In this document: positions 18,703 through 28,139 of the stretch, one piece after another | Position numbering within the stretch: the first letter of the stretch is position 1 | Layout of the letters: every line of letters begins with the position of its first letter | Assembly: GCF_900115815.1 (NCBI RefSeq) | Contig: NZ_FOXV01000009.1 | Location: 84,803-148,802, forward strand | Source of the DNA: Roseivivax halotolerans | Lineage (GTDB): Bacteria; Pseudomonadota; Alphaproteobacteria; Rhodobacterales; Rhodobacteraceae | Direction of reading: 5' to 3' | DNA: 64,000 nt | The notes under the pieces: generated by a model | The model's database searches: none | What the model saw: only the letters and a program-made list of their open reading frames with translations | Told to the model about the DNA's origin: nothing | Position numbers and translations under genes: made by a program

Positions 18703-20544
18703 ATGCCACCCGACACGCCCGGCGCACACAGCCGCGACGCGGCCGATATCGCCCGCGAGGAGCGCCGCTCCGGCCTCCGTACGATCCGCAAGGCCGCGCC
18801 GCATCTCTGGCCCGACGACAAGCCCTGGGTGAAGCGCCGCGTCGTGATCGCCCTGTCCTTGCTTGTCGTCGCCAAGATCATCGCCGTCATCACGCCCTTC
18901 TTCTACAAGGCGGCCGTGGACGCGCTCTCGGGCGACACGCCGACGCCGGAATGGGCGCTCGGCGCTGGCGCCGTTGCACTGACCGTGGCCTATGGCATGT
19001 CGCGCCTGATGAATACGGGCTTCCAGCAACTGCGCGACGCGGTCTTCGCCAAGGTCGGCCAGAACGCGCTCCGAAAGCTGGCGCTCGACACGTTTCGCCA
19101 CATCCACGCGCTGTCGCTCCGCTATCACCTGACGCGGCGCACGGGCGGACTTAGCCGGATCATCGAGCGGGGCGTGAAGGGCGTCGACTTTCTCCTGCGC
19201 TTTCTCGTTTTCTCTATCGGGCCGCTCATTCTCGAGCTGACGCTGGTCGGGCTCGTGCTGCTGTTTCTTTTCGATGTCTGGTACCTTGTCGTCGTCGCCG
19301 CAACGATCGGCGGCTATGTCTGGTTCACCTTCAAGGTCACCGAATGGCGCGTGAAGCTGCGCCGGCGGATGAACGATCAGGACACCGACGCCAACCAGAA
19401 GGCCATCGACTCGCTCCTGAACTACGAGACGGTGAAGTATTTCGGCGCCGAGGACCGCGAGGCACGCCGCTATGACAGCGCGATGGAAGGCTATGAGCGC
19501 GCAGCGGTGAAGACCGCGACCTCGCTCGCCTTCCTCAATTTCGGCCAGGCGCTCATCATCACCACAGGTCTTGTCCTGGTCATGGTCATGGCCGCGCGCG
19601 GCGTGGCGGCGGGCACGATGACCGTGGGCGATTTCGTCATGGTCAACGCCTACATGATCCAGATCATCACGCCGCTCAATTTCCTCGGCACGGTCTACCG
19701 GGAAATTCGTCAGGCGCTCGTCGACATGGGCGAGATGTTCGACCTGCTCGAGCAACCGGCGGATGTGAAGGAAAAGCCGGACGCCGCGCCGCTCGAGATC
19801 TCGGGCGGACGCGTCTCGTTCGACGATGTGCGCTTCTCCTACGATGCGGATCGCGACATCCTCAAGGGCGTCTCCATCGAGATCGGTCCCGGCGAGAGCG
19901 TGGCACTCGTCGGCCCGTCCGGTTCCGGCAAGTCCACGATCGGACGGCTTCTCTTCCGCTTCTACGACGTCACCGGAGGTGCGATCCGAATCGACGGTCA
20001 GGACATCCGCGACGTGACACTAGAGAGCCTCCATTCGGCCATCGGCGTCGTGCCGCAGGATACCGTGCTCTTCAACGACACGATCCGATACAACATCGCT
20101 TATGGCCGCGAGAATGCGAGCCAGGCCGAGATCGAAGAGGCCGCCCGCGCCGCGCAGATCCACGACTTCGTGCTGTCCCTGCCCGACGGCTACGAGACCC
20201 AGGTCGGGGAACGCGGCCTCAAGCTCTCGGGCGGCGAAAAGCAACGCGTCGGCATCGCCCGGACACTGCTGAAGAACCCCGCGATCCTACTTCTGGACGA
20301 GGCGACATCTGCGCTCGACACCGATACCGAGGCCGGTATTCAGGATGCACTCGCGCGTGCCGGTGAAGGCCGCACCGTCCTGACCATCGCGCACCGGCTC
20401 TCGACCATCGCCGATGCGGACCGGATCGTCGTTCTGCAGGACGGGCGCGTGATTGAGGAAGGCACCCACGCCGCCCTTCTGGAGCGCGCGGGCCGCTACG
20501 CGCAGCTCTGGGCCCGCCAGCAGGCCGAGGATGACGCCGCGTGA
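18703..20544 (+). CDS. Atm1-type ABC exporter
   Basis: A 613-residue half-transporter that should work as a homodimer in the inner membrane. Six membrane helices span residues 45-330, then the nucleotide-binding domain shows Walker A GPSGSGKST (near 405), the signature LSGGEKQRVGIAR (near 508) and Walker B ILLLDEATSALD (near 530). The transmembrane part, with HALSLRYHLTRRTGGLSRIIERG and SLLNYETVKYFGAEDRE, matches the Atm1/HMT family, which exports glutathione-linked metal or sulfur compounds. The next small gene starts on its stop codon (TGATG). Confidence 0.93.
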   Translation: MPPDTPGAHSRDAADIAREERRSGLRTIRKAAPHLWPDDKPWVKRRVVIALSLLVVAKIIAVITPFFYKAAVDALSGDTPTPEWALGAGAVALTVAYGMSRLMNTGFQQLRDAVFAKVGQNALRKLALDTFRHIHALSLRYHLTRRTGGLSRIIERGVKGVDFLLRFLVFSIGPLILELTLVGLVLLFLFDVWYLVVVAATIGGYVWFTFKVTEWRVKLRRRMNDQDTDANQKAIDSLLNYETVKYFGAEDREARRYDSAMEGYERAAVKTATSLAFLNFGQALIITTGLVLVMVMAARGVAAGTMTVGDFVMVNAYMIQIITPLNFLGTVYREIRQALVDMGEMFDLLEQPADVKEKPDAAPLEISGGRVSFDDVRFSYDADRDILKGVSIEIGPGESVALVGPSGSGKSTIGRLLFRFYDVTGGAIRIDGQDIRDVTLESLHSAIGVVPQDTVLFNDTIRYNIAYGRENASQAEIEEAARAAQIHDFVLSLPDGYETQVGERGLKLSGGEKQRVGIARTLLKNPAILLLDEATSALDTDTEAGIQDALARAGEGRTVLTIAHRLSTIADADRIVVLQDGRVIEEGTHAALLERAGRYAQLWARQQAEDDAA

Positions 20545-20882
20545 TGGCACGGAAAGACTATCCCGAAACACCGGACGGGCGGTATTTCGTCGCCAAGGCG
20601 CGACTTTGGCGAAAGACGGACCCGTCGCTGTCCGACAGCGCGCGCCGCGCGGCCGTCAAACGGCTCATGCAGGCACGCCGCGCCGTGGGCCAAGCCGACA
20701 CCGAAGCCGAGGAGCGAGCTGCCCGCGACGCGGTGGACACGGCAAAGCGCGAACTTGGTGAACGCGGGCCGGTTTGGTGGGACGATGGCGCACCGGATGA
20801 GGGCGGCAAACACCCGAAGAACTCGTCCTACGCCGATTGGTGGGGCGGGCTATCGCCCGAAGAGCGCCAGAAGGGGGAATAA
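20544..20882 (+). CDS. Small conserved hypothetical protein
   Basis: A 112-residue soluble protein, basic in its first half and rich in Trp and Asp near the end (GPVWWDDGAPDEGG, SYADWWGGL). I recognise the GPVWWDDG segment as a conserved alphaproteobacterial hypothetical family but know of no function. Its ATG overlaps the stop codon of the Atm1-type exporter, so it is translated from the same message and may act with it. There is no signal peptide or membrane segment. Confidence 0.75.
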   Translation: MARKDYPETPDGRYFVAKARLWRKTDPSLSDSARRAAVKRLMQARRAVGQADTEAEERAARDAVDTAKRELGERGPVWWDDGAPDEGGKHPKNSSYADWWGGLSPEERQKGE

Positions 20883-20936
20883 CGGCCTCTTTGGAAGCTG
20901 CCGCGCACAGCTATCTGCGCGCGGCGCTTCGTCAGG

Positions 20937-21710
20937 TCAAAGCGCGGTCCAGCCGCCGTCGATCGAGATCGTCGTGCCGGTGATCTGCGCGGCCTCCGCC
21001 GAGCACAGGAACACAGCCGTCCCGCCGATCTGTTCGACGGTCGCGAATTCCTTGGAGGGCTGGCGTTCGAGAATGACCTTCTCGATCACCTCCTCCTCGC
21101 TCATGTCGTATTTCTTGGCCGTGTCGGGGATCTGGGCCTCGACGAGCGGGGTCTTCACGTAGCCCGGGCAGATCGCGTTGACGGTGATGTCCTCCTTCGC
21201 GGTCTCGAGCGCGACGGTCTTGGTCATGCCGACGACGCCGTGCTTCGCGGTCACGTAGGCCGACTTGTAGGGCGATGCGGTCAGACCGTGCGCCGAGGCG
21301 ATGTTCACGACGCGGCCCCAGCCGGCCTTGCGCATCATAGGCAGCGCGGCGGCGGTGCAGTGGAACGCCGAGGACATGTTGATCGCGATGATGGCGTCCC
21401 ACTTGTCGGCCGGAAATTCGTCGATCGGTGCGACATGCTGGATGCCCGCATTGTTCACGAGGATGTCGCAGGCGCCTGCCTCCTCGATGAGCTTGCGGCA
21501 TTCCTCGCCTTTCGACATGTCGGCCTTGATGTAGCGCGCGGTCACGTTGTGCGCCTTGGCGATCTCGTCGGCCAGCGCGTGATCCTCGTCATTGTCGGTG
21601 AAGGAATTGAGAATGACATTCGCCCCGGCCCCCGCGAGCGCCCGCGCGACGCCGAGGCCGATGCCCGAATTGGATCCAGTGATGATGGCGGTCTTGCCAG
21701 AAAGGCTCAT
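20937..21710 (-). CDS. bdhA: D-3-hydroxybutyrate dehydrogenase
   Basis: A 257-residue short-chain dehydrogenase that interconverts 3-hydroxybutyrate and acetoacetate with NAD, the last step in use of polyhydroxybutyrate. It has the cofactor motif TGSNSGIG (residues 11-18), NNAG (86-89), catalytic Ser139, Tyr152 and Lys156 (YVTAK). The segments SAHGLTASPYKSAY and VKTPLVEAQI, and the C-terminus IDGGWTAL, are typical of the hydroxybutyrate dehydrogenase branch. A hairpin with a T-run lies about 115 bases upstream on the same strand, so its leader may be attenuated or follow a small RNA gene. Confidence 0.93.
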   Translation of the reverse strand: MSLSGKTAIITGSNSGIGLGVARALAGAGANVILNSFTDNDEDHALADEIAKAHNVTARYIKADMSKGEECRKLIEEAGACDILVNNAGIQHVAPIDEFPADKWDAIIAINMSSAFHCTAAALPMMRKAGWGRVVNIASAHGLTASPYKSAYVTAKHGVVGMTKTVALETAKEDITVNAICPGYVKTPLVEAQIPDTAKKYDMSEEEVIEKVILERQPSKEFATVEQIGGTAVFLCSAEAAQITGTTISIDGGWTAL

Positions 21711-21822
21711 GGCGAAATGCTCCCGGTATCGTGACGGCCCGCGCTTCGGCGCGGACGTGCTGCAACTGCAAAACTATCGCGCGCGAGCAGCCGGGGTTCC
21801 AGATCGCAGAGAGGCTCAAGAT

Positions 21823-21851
21823 AAAAAAAACGCCGGCACAAGGCCGGCGTT
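21823..21851 (-). terminator. Rho-independent terminator upstream of bdhA
   Basis: A 9-bp perfect stem (AACGCCGGC/GCCGGCGTT) with a 5-base loop, read on the minus strand, ends in eight T residues (21823-21830). It acts on transcripts coming from the 21.9 kb side and lies 113 bases before the bdhA start. Confidence 0.8.
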
Positions 21852-21898
21852 CAGTTATTGAGGCAGGTTTCATACAGGCAAGAAACCTATCGAGCAGT
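21823..21898 (-). ncRNA. Candidate small RNA (or bdhA leader attenuator)
   Basis: On the minus strand a promoter-like pair, TTGGCA (21928-21933) and TATCAA (21905-21910) with a 17-base spacer, is followed about 7 bases later by a short region that folds into two hairpins. The first has arms GGUUUC/GAAACC (21882-21887 and 21866-21871). The second has 9-bp arms (21843-21851 and 21829-21837) and runs into eight U residues. No open reading frame needs a terminator here. The predicted RNA is about 76 nt. It could also be an early termination signal in the bdhA leader. Confidence 0.5.
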
Positions 21899-22012
21899 GC
21901 CCCTTTGATAAGCGAGATTACCCCGACTGCCAAGCTAAAAGTTTGATAACCCCTGAATCCCCCGTTACTTTTGACGCCAACAGAACAAGGGCAGACAGGG
22001 ATTGTCCCCGAT

Positions 22013-23833
22013 ATGGGCACGCATTTTTTCCGCAGAATTACCGCCATTTCCAGCATGATCGGCGCGATCGGGCTTGGCTCTGCCACGCTGGCCGAGCCGC
22101 AGCATGGCATCGCTATGTATGGTGAACCGGCACTTCCACCGGATTTTGTGGCCCTGCCCTACGCCAACCCGGACGCCCCGAAAGGCGGCCGTATCGTGAC
22201 CGCGGAGGTCGGCAGCTTCGACAGCCTCAACCCCCATATTCTCAAGGGCTCCAGCCCATGGGCGCTGCGCTTTACGGCCTATGAGAGCCTCATGGGCCGC
22301 AATTGGGACGAGCCCTTCACGCTTTACGGGCTTCTCGCCGAATCAATCGAGGTGCCGGAGGACCGCTCCTGGGTCGAGTTCACCCTTCGCGAGGAGGCGG
22401 AGTTCTCCGATGGCACTCCGGCGACGGTCGAGGATGTGATGTGGTCCTACGAGACGCTCGGCACCGAGGGCCATCCGCGCTACCGCGGAGGCTGGGACAA
22501 GGTCGCGAGCATGGAACAGACCGGGCCCCGCTCCATCCGCTTCGACTTCAATGTCGAGGATCGCGAATTGCCGCTGATCCTCGGTCTGCGTCCGATCCTG
22601 AAGAAGGCGCAATGGGAAGACGAGGACTTCACCGAATCGGGCCTCGACACAATCCCGATCGGAACAGCGCCCTACGTGGTCGAGGATTTCGAGGCGGGCC
22701 GCTACGTCTCGCTCCGCCGCAACCCCGATTACTGGGGCCGCGATCTGCCCTTCATGCAAGGCCAGGCGAATCTCGACGAGATCCGGATGGAGTTCTTCGG
22801 CGATGCCCAGGCGATGTTCGAGGCGCTGAAAGGCGGCATCATCAACTCCCACCGGGAGACGAATGCCGACAAATGGGAAACCCAGTACGATTTTCCGGCT
22901 GTCGAGCGCGGCGATATCGTGAAGTCCGTGATCCCGCACCAGCGCCCCTCGGGCATGATCGGCTTCGTGATGAACACCCGCCGCGACGCCTTTGCGGATT
23001 GGCGGGTGCGCGACGCCATGATTCACGCCTTCAACTTCGAGTTTATCAACGACGCGATGACCGGCGGCCAACAGGAGCGGATCACCTCCTATTTCTCGAA
23101 TTCCGTACTCGGAATGCAGCCGGGCCCCGCCACGGGTCGCGTCGCCGAATATCTCGAGCCTTACAAGGCCGAGCTTCTGCCCGGCGCGATGGAAGGCTAC
23201 GAGTTGCCCGCCGGCGACGGCTCGGCCAGGAACCGCGGCAACGTGCGCCGTGCCATCTCGCTTCTGGAAGAGGCCGGCTACACGATCGAAGACGGCGTCA
23301 TGACCGCCCCGGACGGTGAGCCTTTCACCTTCGAGATCCTGCTCGCCCAAGGCAGCCAGGAAAACCAGGCGATCATCGACCTGTACACGCAGGCGCTGGA
23401 GCGGCTCGGCATCGCGGCGCAGGTCACGGTGATCGACCCTGCCCAGCATACCGAGCGGATCAACAATTTCGACTTCGACATGGCTTATTACCAGCGCGGT
23501 CTGTCGCTCTCGCCCGGCAACGAGCAGAAGCTCTATTTCGGCGCGGAGGCCGCCGACCAGCCTGGCTCGCGCAACCTCATGGGCGTGAAAAGCACGGCAG
23601 TGGACGGGCTCATCGACGCGATGCTGAACGCCGGCAGCACCGAGGATTTCACCGCCGCGACCCGTGCGCTCGACCGGGTTCTGACCTCCGGCCGCTACGT
23701 GATCCCTGTCTACCAGTGGAACGTGAGCCGTATCGCCCATGCCAAGGAACTGACCTATCCCGAGACGATCCCGATCTACGGCGACTGGTTCACCTGGCAG
23801 ACAGACGTCTGGTGGTGGGAAGAGGCGGAGTGA
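22013..23833 (+). CDS. YejA-like peptide ABC transporter substrate-binding protein
   Basis: A 606-residue periplasmic solute-binding protein of family 5 (oligopeptide/dipeptide type), close in pattern to YejA, which feeds the YejBEF importer of peptides and microcin C. The ATG at 22013 gives a signal peptide ending at ATLAEPQHG. A TTG at 21971 would add 14 residues and has no ribosome site. Typical segments are FVALPYANPDAPKGG, FDSLNPHILKG and FTLREEAEFSDGTPATVEDVMWS. No permease or ATPase genes follow, so it is an orphan here and probably works with a transporter encoded elsewhere. Confidence 0.9.
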   Translation: MGTHFFRRITAISSMIGAIGLGSATLAEPQHGIAMYGEPALPPDFVALPYANPDAPKGGRIVTAEVGSFDSLNPHILKGSSPWALRFTAYESLMGRNWDEPFTLYGLLAESIEVPEDRSWVEFTLREEAEFSDGTPATVEDVMWSYETLGTEGHPRYRGGWDKVASMEQTGPRSIRFDFNVEDRELPLILGLRPILKKAQWEDEDFTESGLDTIPIGTAPYVVEDFEAGRYVSLRRNPDYWGRDLPFMQGQANLDEIRMEFFGDAQAMFEALKGGIINSHRETNADKWETQYDFPAVERGDIVKSVIPHQRPSGMIGFVMNTRRDAFADWRVRDAMIHAFNFEFINDAMTGGQQERITSYFSNSVLGMQPGPATGRVAEYLEPYKAELLPGAMEGYELPAGDGSARNRGNVRRAISLLEEAGYTIEDGVMTAPDGEPFTFEILLAQGSQENQAIIDLYTQALERLGIAAQVTVIDPAQHTERINNFDFDMAYYQRGLSLSPGNEQKLYFGAEAADQPGSRNLMGVKSTAVDGLIDAMLNAGSTEDFTAATRALDRVLTSGRYVIPVYQWNVSRIAHAKELTYPETIPIYGDWFTWQTDVWWWEEAE

Positions 23834-23929
23834 GGCGGCACGGGCCATCCCTCATTGGGTTGGCCCGAATGCCCGGGCGCTGACGGGGCGACACTGTCCC
23901 CAAGCGGCTAAGCGGCCCTATCCGCGGTT

Positions 23930-24553
23930 TCACACCAGCGACGTCACCCAAAGGATCGTGGCATCGTCCTCGCTGACCGAGACGACATTGTGCCCCATCG
24001 TCGCGTCGTAATAGGCGCTGTCGCCGCGACGCATCTCGATGGGTTCGTAGAACTCGGTATAAAGCCGGACGACGCCCGTGAGCACGTAGAGGAACTCCTC
24101 TCCGTCGTGGCGCACCCAGCCGTCGAATTCCTCCATCCGCCGGGCCCGGATGCGTGCCCGATAGGGCAGCATCGCCTTCTTGGTCAGTGTCTCGGCCAGA
24201 AGCTCATGCTCGTAGGTCACGGTTGCCTGAGGCGCGCCCTGCCCGGCCTTCGTTGTCGCGAGCCGTCCGTTCACCTGGCCGCGCTTGGGCGGAGTGAAAA
24301 GCTGCGGGACGGATATCTCGAGCCCGGTCGCCAGCTTCTTCAGCGCATCATAGGTGGGCGACATCTGCCCGTTCTCGATCTTGGACAGGGTCGACCGCGC
24401 CAGCCCCGCCTGCCGCGCCGCCTGTTCCAGCGTCCAGTTCCGCGCCTTGCGAAGATCGCGCACGCGCTCGCCGAGGTTCAAGGGCTCGCCGAAGGCGTCT
24501 TCGCCGGTCTCGCGGGCGATCCGGATGAGGTTTCGCGGGTCATTGTCGGACAT
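23930..24553 (-). CDS. XRE-family regulator with cupin domain
   Basis: A 207-residue regulator. An XRE helix-turn-helix lies at about residues 28-82 (LGERVRDLRKARNWTLEQAARQAGLARSTLSKIENGQMSP), and a C-terminal cupin_2 sensor domain at about 130-205 (EEFLYVLTGVVRLYTEFYEPIEMRRGDSAYYD). Such proteins bind a small ligand in the cupin and control neighbouring catabolic genes. It is divergent from the acyl-CoA synthetase gene with only 66 bases between the starts, so it probably regulates that gene and itself. Confidence 0.9.
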   Translation of the reverse strand: MSDNDPRNLIRIARETGEDAFGEPLNLGERVRDLRKARNWTLEQAARQAGLARSTLSKIENGQMSPTYDALKKLATGLEISVPQLFTPPKRGQVNGRLATTKAGQGAPQATVTYEHELLAETLTKKAMLPYRARIRARRMEEFDGWVRHDGEEFLYVLTGVVRLYTEFYEPIEMRRGDSAYYDATMGHNVVSVSEDDATILWVTSLV

Positions 24554-24619
24554 GACGGAGTATCTATGGCGCAGCCCTCAGGCTTGCAAGCGCGGCGCAA
24601 TCTGCCATAGGCGACCGCT

Positions 24620-26131
24620 ATGGAAGCGATTTTCGACATGGGTCCGGCCGAGCCCTGCCCCGCGCCGTTCAACCTCGCCGAGCACGTGCTGGGTCACGGC
24701 CATGCGCCCGAGGACAAGATCGCGCTCGCGGTGGTCGGTCCCTCGCGGGCGGAGCGCTGGTCCTACGCGCGCCTGATGGCCGCGGTGCGCGGCGTCGGTA
24801 CCGGGCTTCTGGAGCAGGGATTTGCTCCGGGCGATATCGTCCTTATGCGGATCGGCAATCAGCCCGAATTTCCGATCGCCTATCTCGGGGCGATTGCGGC
24901 GGGGCTCGTGCCCGTTCCGACATCGCCGCAACTGACCGAAAGCGAGGTCGCCGCGATGATCGCCGATCTCGCACCGGCGACGATCCTGCACGCGCCGGAC
25001 GTGCCGTGCCCCGATGCCGCATGTTCCGTAATCGATACCCAGACCATGCGCGGCTGGTATGCATTGCCGCCGGTCGACTGGCATCGCGGCGATCCGAACC
25101 GGCTTGCCTACATCGTCTATACCTCGGGCACGTCAGGGACGCCCCGCGCGGTCGCCCATGCCCATCGCGCGATCTGGGCGCGGCGGATGATGGTGACCGG
25201 CTGGTACGGTCTCGGCCCCGATGACCGGCTTCTCCATGCAGGCGCGTTCAACTGGACCTTTACGCTCGGCACGGGTCTACTCGATCCTTGGAGCGTTGGC
25301 GCAACCGCATTGATACCGGCGGCGGGGGTCGAACACGCGCAGATCCCCTTGCTGCTGCGCCGACATGAAGCGAGTCTTTTCGCCGCAGCACCAGGGGTTT
25401 ACCGCAGCATCCTCAAGCATCACGACAAGCTCGATCTGCCTCGGCTCCGCCACGGGCTTGCCGCCGGCGAGAAGCTCGCCGGGCCGATCCGCGAGGCTTG
25501 GCGCCATGCGACAGGCACCGAGGTCTACGAGGCGTTCGGCATGTCCGAATGCTCGACCTTCATTTCGAGCGCGCCGGACAGTCCTGCCGATCCCGATGCG
25601 CTTGGCCGTCCGCAACCTGGTCGGCGTGTTGCCATACTGGGTGAAAATCGGCCCGTAAGCATCGGAGACGAGGGCGAAATTGCCATACACCGCTCCGATC
25701 CCGGTCTCATGCTCGGCTATCGTGGCGCAGAGCAAGAGACCGCCGCGCGCTTTCGCGGCGATTGGTTCGTGACCGGCGACAAGGGCCGTATGGACGCCGA
25801 GTTCCAGGTCTTCTACCTCGGCCGCGCCGACGACATGATGAACGCCGGCGGCTACCGCGTCTCGCCCATCGAAGTGGAAGCAGCGCTTCTGGCGCATCCC
25901 GGTATCGACGAAGCCGGCGTCACCGACGTGGAGATCAAGCCTGGCGTGAGCATCATCGCGGCTTTCTGGGCAGGCCCCGAAGCGCTGTCCGACACGGATC
26001 TTGCCGCCTGGTGCGAAACGCGGCTTGCCCGCTACAAGCAGCCGCGTCACTTCCAACGACTTGAAGCGCTGCCCAAGAACGCGAATGGAAAACTTGTACG
26101 GAAGGAGCTGAAAGCGCAGATTTCCCTCTGA
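24620..26131 (+). CDS. AMP-binding acyl/aryl-CoA synthetase
   Basis: A 503-residue adenylate-forming enzyme that activates a carboxylic acid to its CoA thioester via an acyl-AMP. The P-loop YTSGTSGTPRAVAH (residues 167-180) has Arg where most members have Lys. AFGMSECS, the hinge-side GDKGRMD and the C-terminal catalytic Lys in NGKLVRKEL are all present. Domain order and length fit the benzoate-CoA ligase-like branch, but the substrate is not readable. The gene is divergent from the XRE-cupin regulator and 31 bases before the DsbA-fold gene, with which it may form an operon. Confidence 0.88.
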   Translation: MEAIFDMGPAEPCPAPFNLAEHVLGHGHAPEDKIALAVVGPSRAERWSYARLMAAVRGVGTGLLEQGFAPGDIVLMRIGNQPEFPIAYLGAIAAGLVPVPTSPQLTESEVAAMIADLAPATILHAPDVPCPDAACSVIDTQTMRGWYALPPVDWHRGDPNRLAYIVYTSGTSGTPRAVAHAHRAIWARRMMVTGWYGLGPDDRLLHAGAFNWTFTLGTGLLDPWSVGATALIPAAGVEHAQIPLLLRRHEASLFAAAPGVYRSILKHHDKLDLPRLRHGLAAGEKLAGPIREAWRHATGTEVYEAFGMSECSTFISSAPDSPADPDALGRPQPGRRVAILGENRPVSIGDEGEIAIHRSDPGLMLGYRGAEQETAARFRGDWFVTGDKGRMDAEFQVFYLGRADDMMNAGGYRVSPIEVEAALLAHPGIDEAGVTDVEIKPGVSIIAAFWAGPEALSDTDLAAWCETRLARYKQPRHFQRLEALPKNANGKLVRKELKAQISL

Positions 26132-26162
26132 AATCGCGTGACAGCGAGCGAAAGGAGGCCCC

Positions 26163-26810
26163 GTGGCCAAACTCGATATCTTCTCGGACCCGATTTGCCC
26201 CTGGTGCTATATCGGCAAAGCCTATCTCGACCGCGCGCTCGAGGCGCATCCGGATCACCCCTTCGAGATCGCCTGGCACCCCTTCCAGCTCAACCCGGAC
26301 ATGCCGGCGGACGGCATGGACCGGCGCGCGTATCTCGAAGGCAAGTTCGGCGGCAAGGACGGCGCGGTTCAGGCCTATATGCCGGTTCTCCAGCAGGCCA
26401 AGGATGCCGGGCTCGAGATCGACTTCGAGGGGATCGAGCGCACACCCAACACGCTCGATGCTCATCGCCTGATCCACTGGGCCGGGATCGAGGGACGACA
26501 GACCGCCGCGGTCTCGGCGCTGTTCCGCGCCTATTTCAAGGAAGGCCGGGATATCGGCGATCATGACGTCTTGGCGGACATTGCCGATCAGATCGAGCTC
26601 GATGCGAGCGTGATCCACCGCCTGCTCGCCTCCGAGGCCGACCGCGAAGAAATCGCGAACCGGGATGCAGCGGCGCGCGAGATGGGGCTAACCTCGGTGC
26701 CGACCTTCATCGTGGCAGGCCGCCACGCGGTGCCGGGTGCCCAGCCGCCCGACCTTTGGAAAAAAGTGATCGAAGAGATCAAATCGGGTGCACTCGACGA
26801 GGACGGTTAG
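26163..26810 (+). CDS. DsbA-fold oxidoreductase, FrnE-like
   Basis: A 215-residue thioredoxin-fold protein with an inserted helical domain and an N-terminal CPWC active site (Cys12-Cys15). It also has the cis-Pro segment TSVPTFIV. There is no signal peptide, so it is cytoplasmic, like FrnE of the polyketide pathways and related stress proteins, rather than periplasmic DsbA. The start is GTG with a perfect AAAGGAGG upstream. It follows the acyl-CoA synthetase by 31 bases. The partner protein is unknown. Confidence 0.88.
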   Translation: MAKLDIFSDPICPWCYIGKAYLDRALEAHPDHPFEIAWHPFQLNPDMPADGMDRRAYLEGKFGGKDGAVQAYMPVLQQAKDAGLEIDFEGIERTPNTLDAHRLIHWAGIEGRQTAAVSALFRAYFKEGRDIGDHDVLADIADQIELDASVIHRLLASEADREEIANRDAAAREMGLTSVPTFIVAGRHAVPGAQPPDLWKKVIEEIKSGALDEDG

Positions 26811-26830
26811 GAATTCTTCAGGAATATTCG

Positions 26831-26846
26831 GTATGCAATCGCATAC
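26831..26846. promoter_or_regulatory. Dyad GTATGC-AATC-GCATAC upstream of icd
   Basis: A perfect 6+4+6 inverted repeat 73 bases before the icd start, in the 108-base gap after the FrnE-like gene. Size and symmetry fit a GntR- or similar homodimer operator. The binding protein is unknown. Confidence 0.45.
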
Positions 26847-26918
26847 GATCTTTCGCCTGTCACATCACGGGCGTAAGAGGAGGCGAGAGACGAGTCATAC
26901 CTGACGGAGAGTGCCCCG

Positions 26919-28133
26919 ATGTCCAAGATCAAGGTGGAAAACCCCATCGTCGAGATGGATGGCGACGAGATGACCCGCATCATGTGGGATTTCATCAAGC
27001 AGAAACTGATCCTGCCCTATCTCGATCTCGACCTTCTATATTACGATCTCGGCATCGAGGAGCGTGACCGCACCGAAGACCAGATCACGATCGACGCAGC
27101 CGAGAAGACCAAGGACGTGGGCGTCGCGGTCAAATGCGCGACCATCACGCCCGATGAGGGCCGGGTCGAGGAATTCGGCCTCAAGAAAATGTGGCGCAGC
27201 CCGAACGGAACGATCCGCAACATCCTTGGCGGCGTCGTCTTCCGCGCGCCGATCATCTGCAAGAACGTGCCGCGTCTCGTGCCGGGATGGACGAAGCCCA
27301 TCGTCATCGGGCGTCACGCCTTCGGCGATCAGTACCGCGCCACGGACTTCCACTTCCCCGGCAAGGGCAAGCTGTCGATGAAGTTCGTTGGCGAGGACGG
27401 CACAGTGATCGAGAAAGAGGTTTATGATGCGCCGTCCTCGGGTGTCTACATGGGCATGTACAACCTTGACGACTCGATCCATGATTTTGCCCGCGCCTCG
27501 CTCAATTACGGTCTGAACCTCGGCTGGCCGGTCTACCTGTCGACCAAGAACACGATCCTCAAAGCCTATGACGGCCGGTTCATGGAGATCTTCCAGAAGG
27601 TCTACGACGAGGAATTCCGCGAGGCATTCGAGGCCAAGGGCATCGAGTACCAGCACCGCCTGATCGACGACATGGTCGCCTGCGCGATGAAGTGGAACGG
27701 CGGTTTCGTCTGGGCGACGAAGAACTACGACGGCGACGTGCAGTCGGATACTGTCGCACAGGGCTTCGGCTCGCTCGGCCTGATGACCTCGCAGTTGATG
27801 ACGCCGGACGGCAAGATCGTCGAGGCCGAGGCCGCGCACGGCACCGTGACGCGCCACTTCCGGCAGCACCAGAAGGGTGAAGCAACCTCGACGAATTCGG
27901 TCGCGTCGATCTATGCCTGGACCGGCGGGCTCAAGCACCGCGCCAAGCTCGACGACAATGCAGCGCTCATGACCTTCGCTGAAACGCTCGAGCGCGTTGT
28001 CGTCGAGACGGTAGAATCCGGATACATGACCAAGGATCTCGCGCTTCTCGTGGGCCCGGATCAAAGCTGGCTGACGACGATGGGCTTTCTCGAGAAGATC
28101 GACGAGAACCTGAACAAGGCGCTCAGTCTCTGA
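26919..28133 (+). CDS. icd: NADP-dependent isocitrate dehydrogenase
   Basis: A 404-residue TCA-cycle enzyme that converts isocitrate to 2-oxoglutarate and CO2, making NADPH. It belongs to the eukaryote-like homodimeric type common in alphaproteobacteria, recognised by [38 protein letters not shown], the [12 protein letters not shown] segment and [15 protein letters not shown]. The start follows CGGAGAG. A dyad upstream may control transcription and a hairpin follows the stop. Confidence 0.97.
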   Translation: MSKIKVENPIVEMDGDEMTRIMWDFIKQKLILPYLDLDLLYYDLGIEERDRTEDQITIDAAEKTKDVGVAVKCATITPDEGRVEEFGLKKMWRSPNGTIRNILGGVVFRAPIICKNVPRLVPGWTKPIVIGRHAFGDQYRATDFHFPGKGKLSMKFVGEDGTVIEKEVYDAPSSGVYMGMYNLDDSIHDFARASLNYGLNLGWPVYLSTKNTILKAYDGRFMEIFQKVYDEEFREAFEAKGIEYQHRLIDDMVACAMKWNGGFVWATKNYDGDVQSDTVAQGFGSLGLMTSQLMTPDGKIVEAEAAHGTVTRHFRQHQKGEATSTNSVASIYAWTGGLKHRAKLDDNAALMTFAETLERVVVETVESGYMTKDLALLVGPDQSWLTTMGFLEKIDENLNKALSL

Positions 28134-28139
28134 AGGCGC

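Noticed and set aside
23834..23929. Hairpins between the YejA-like gene and the XRE-cupin gene
   Set aside because: GGGCCA/TGGCCC and GGGG/CCCC stems can be drawn but loops are long or stems short and no T-run follows, so a terminator call is not supported.
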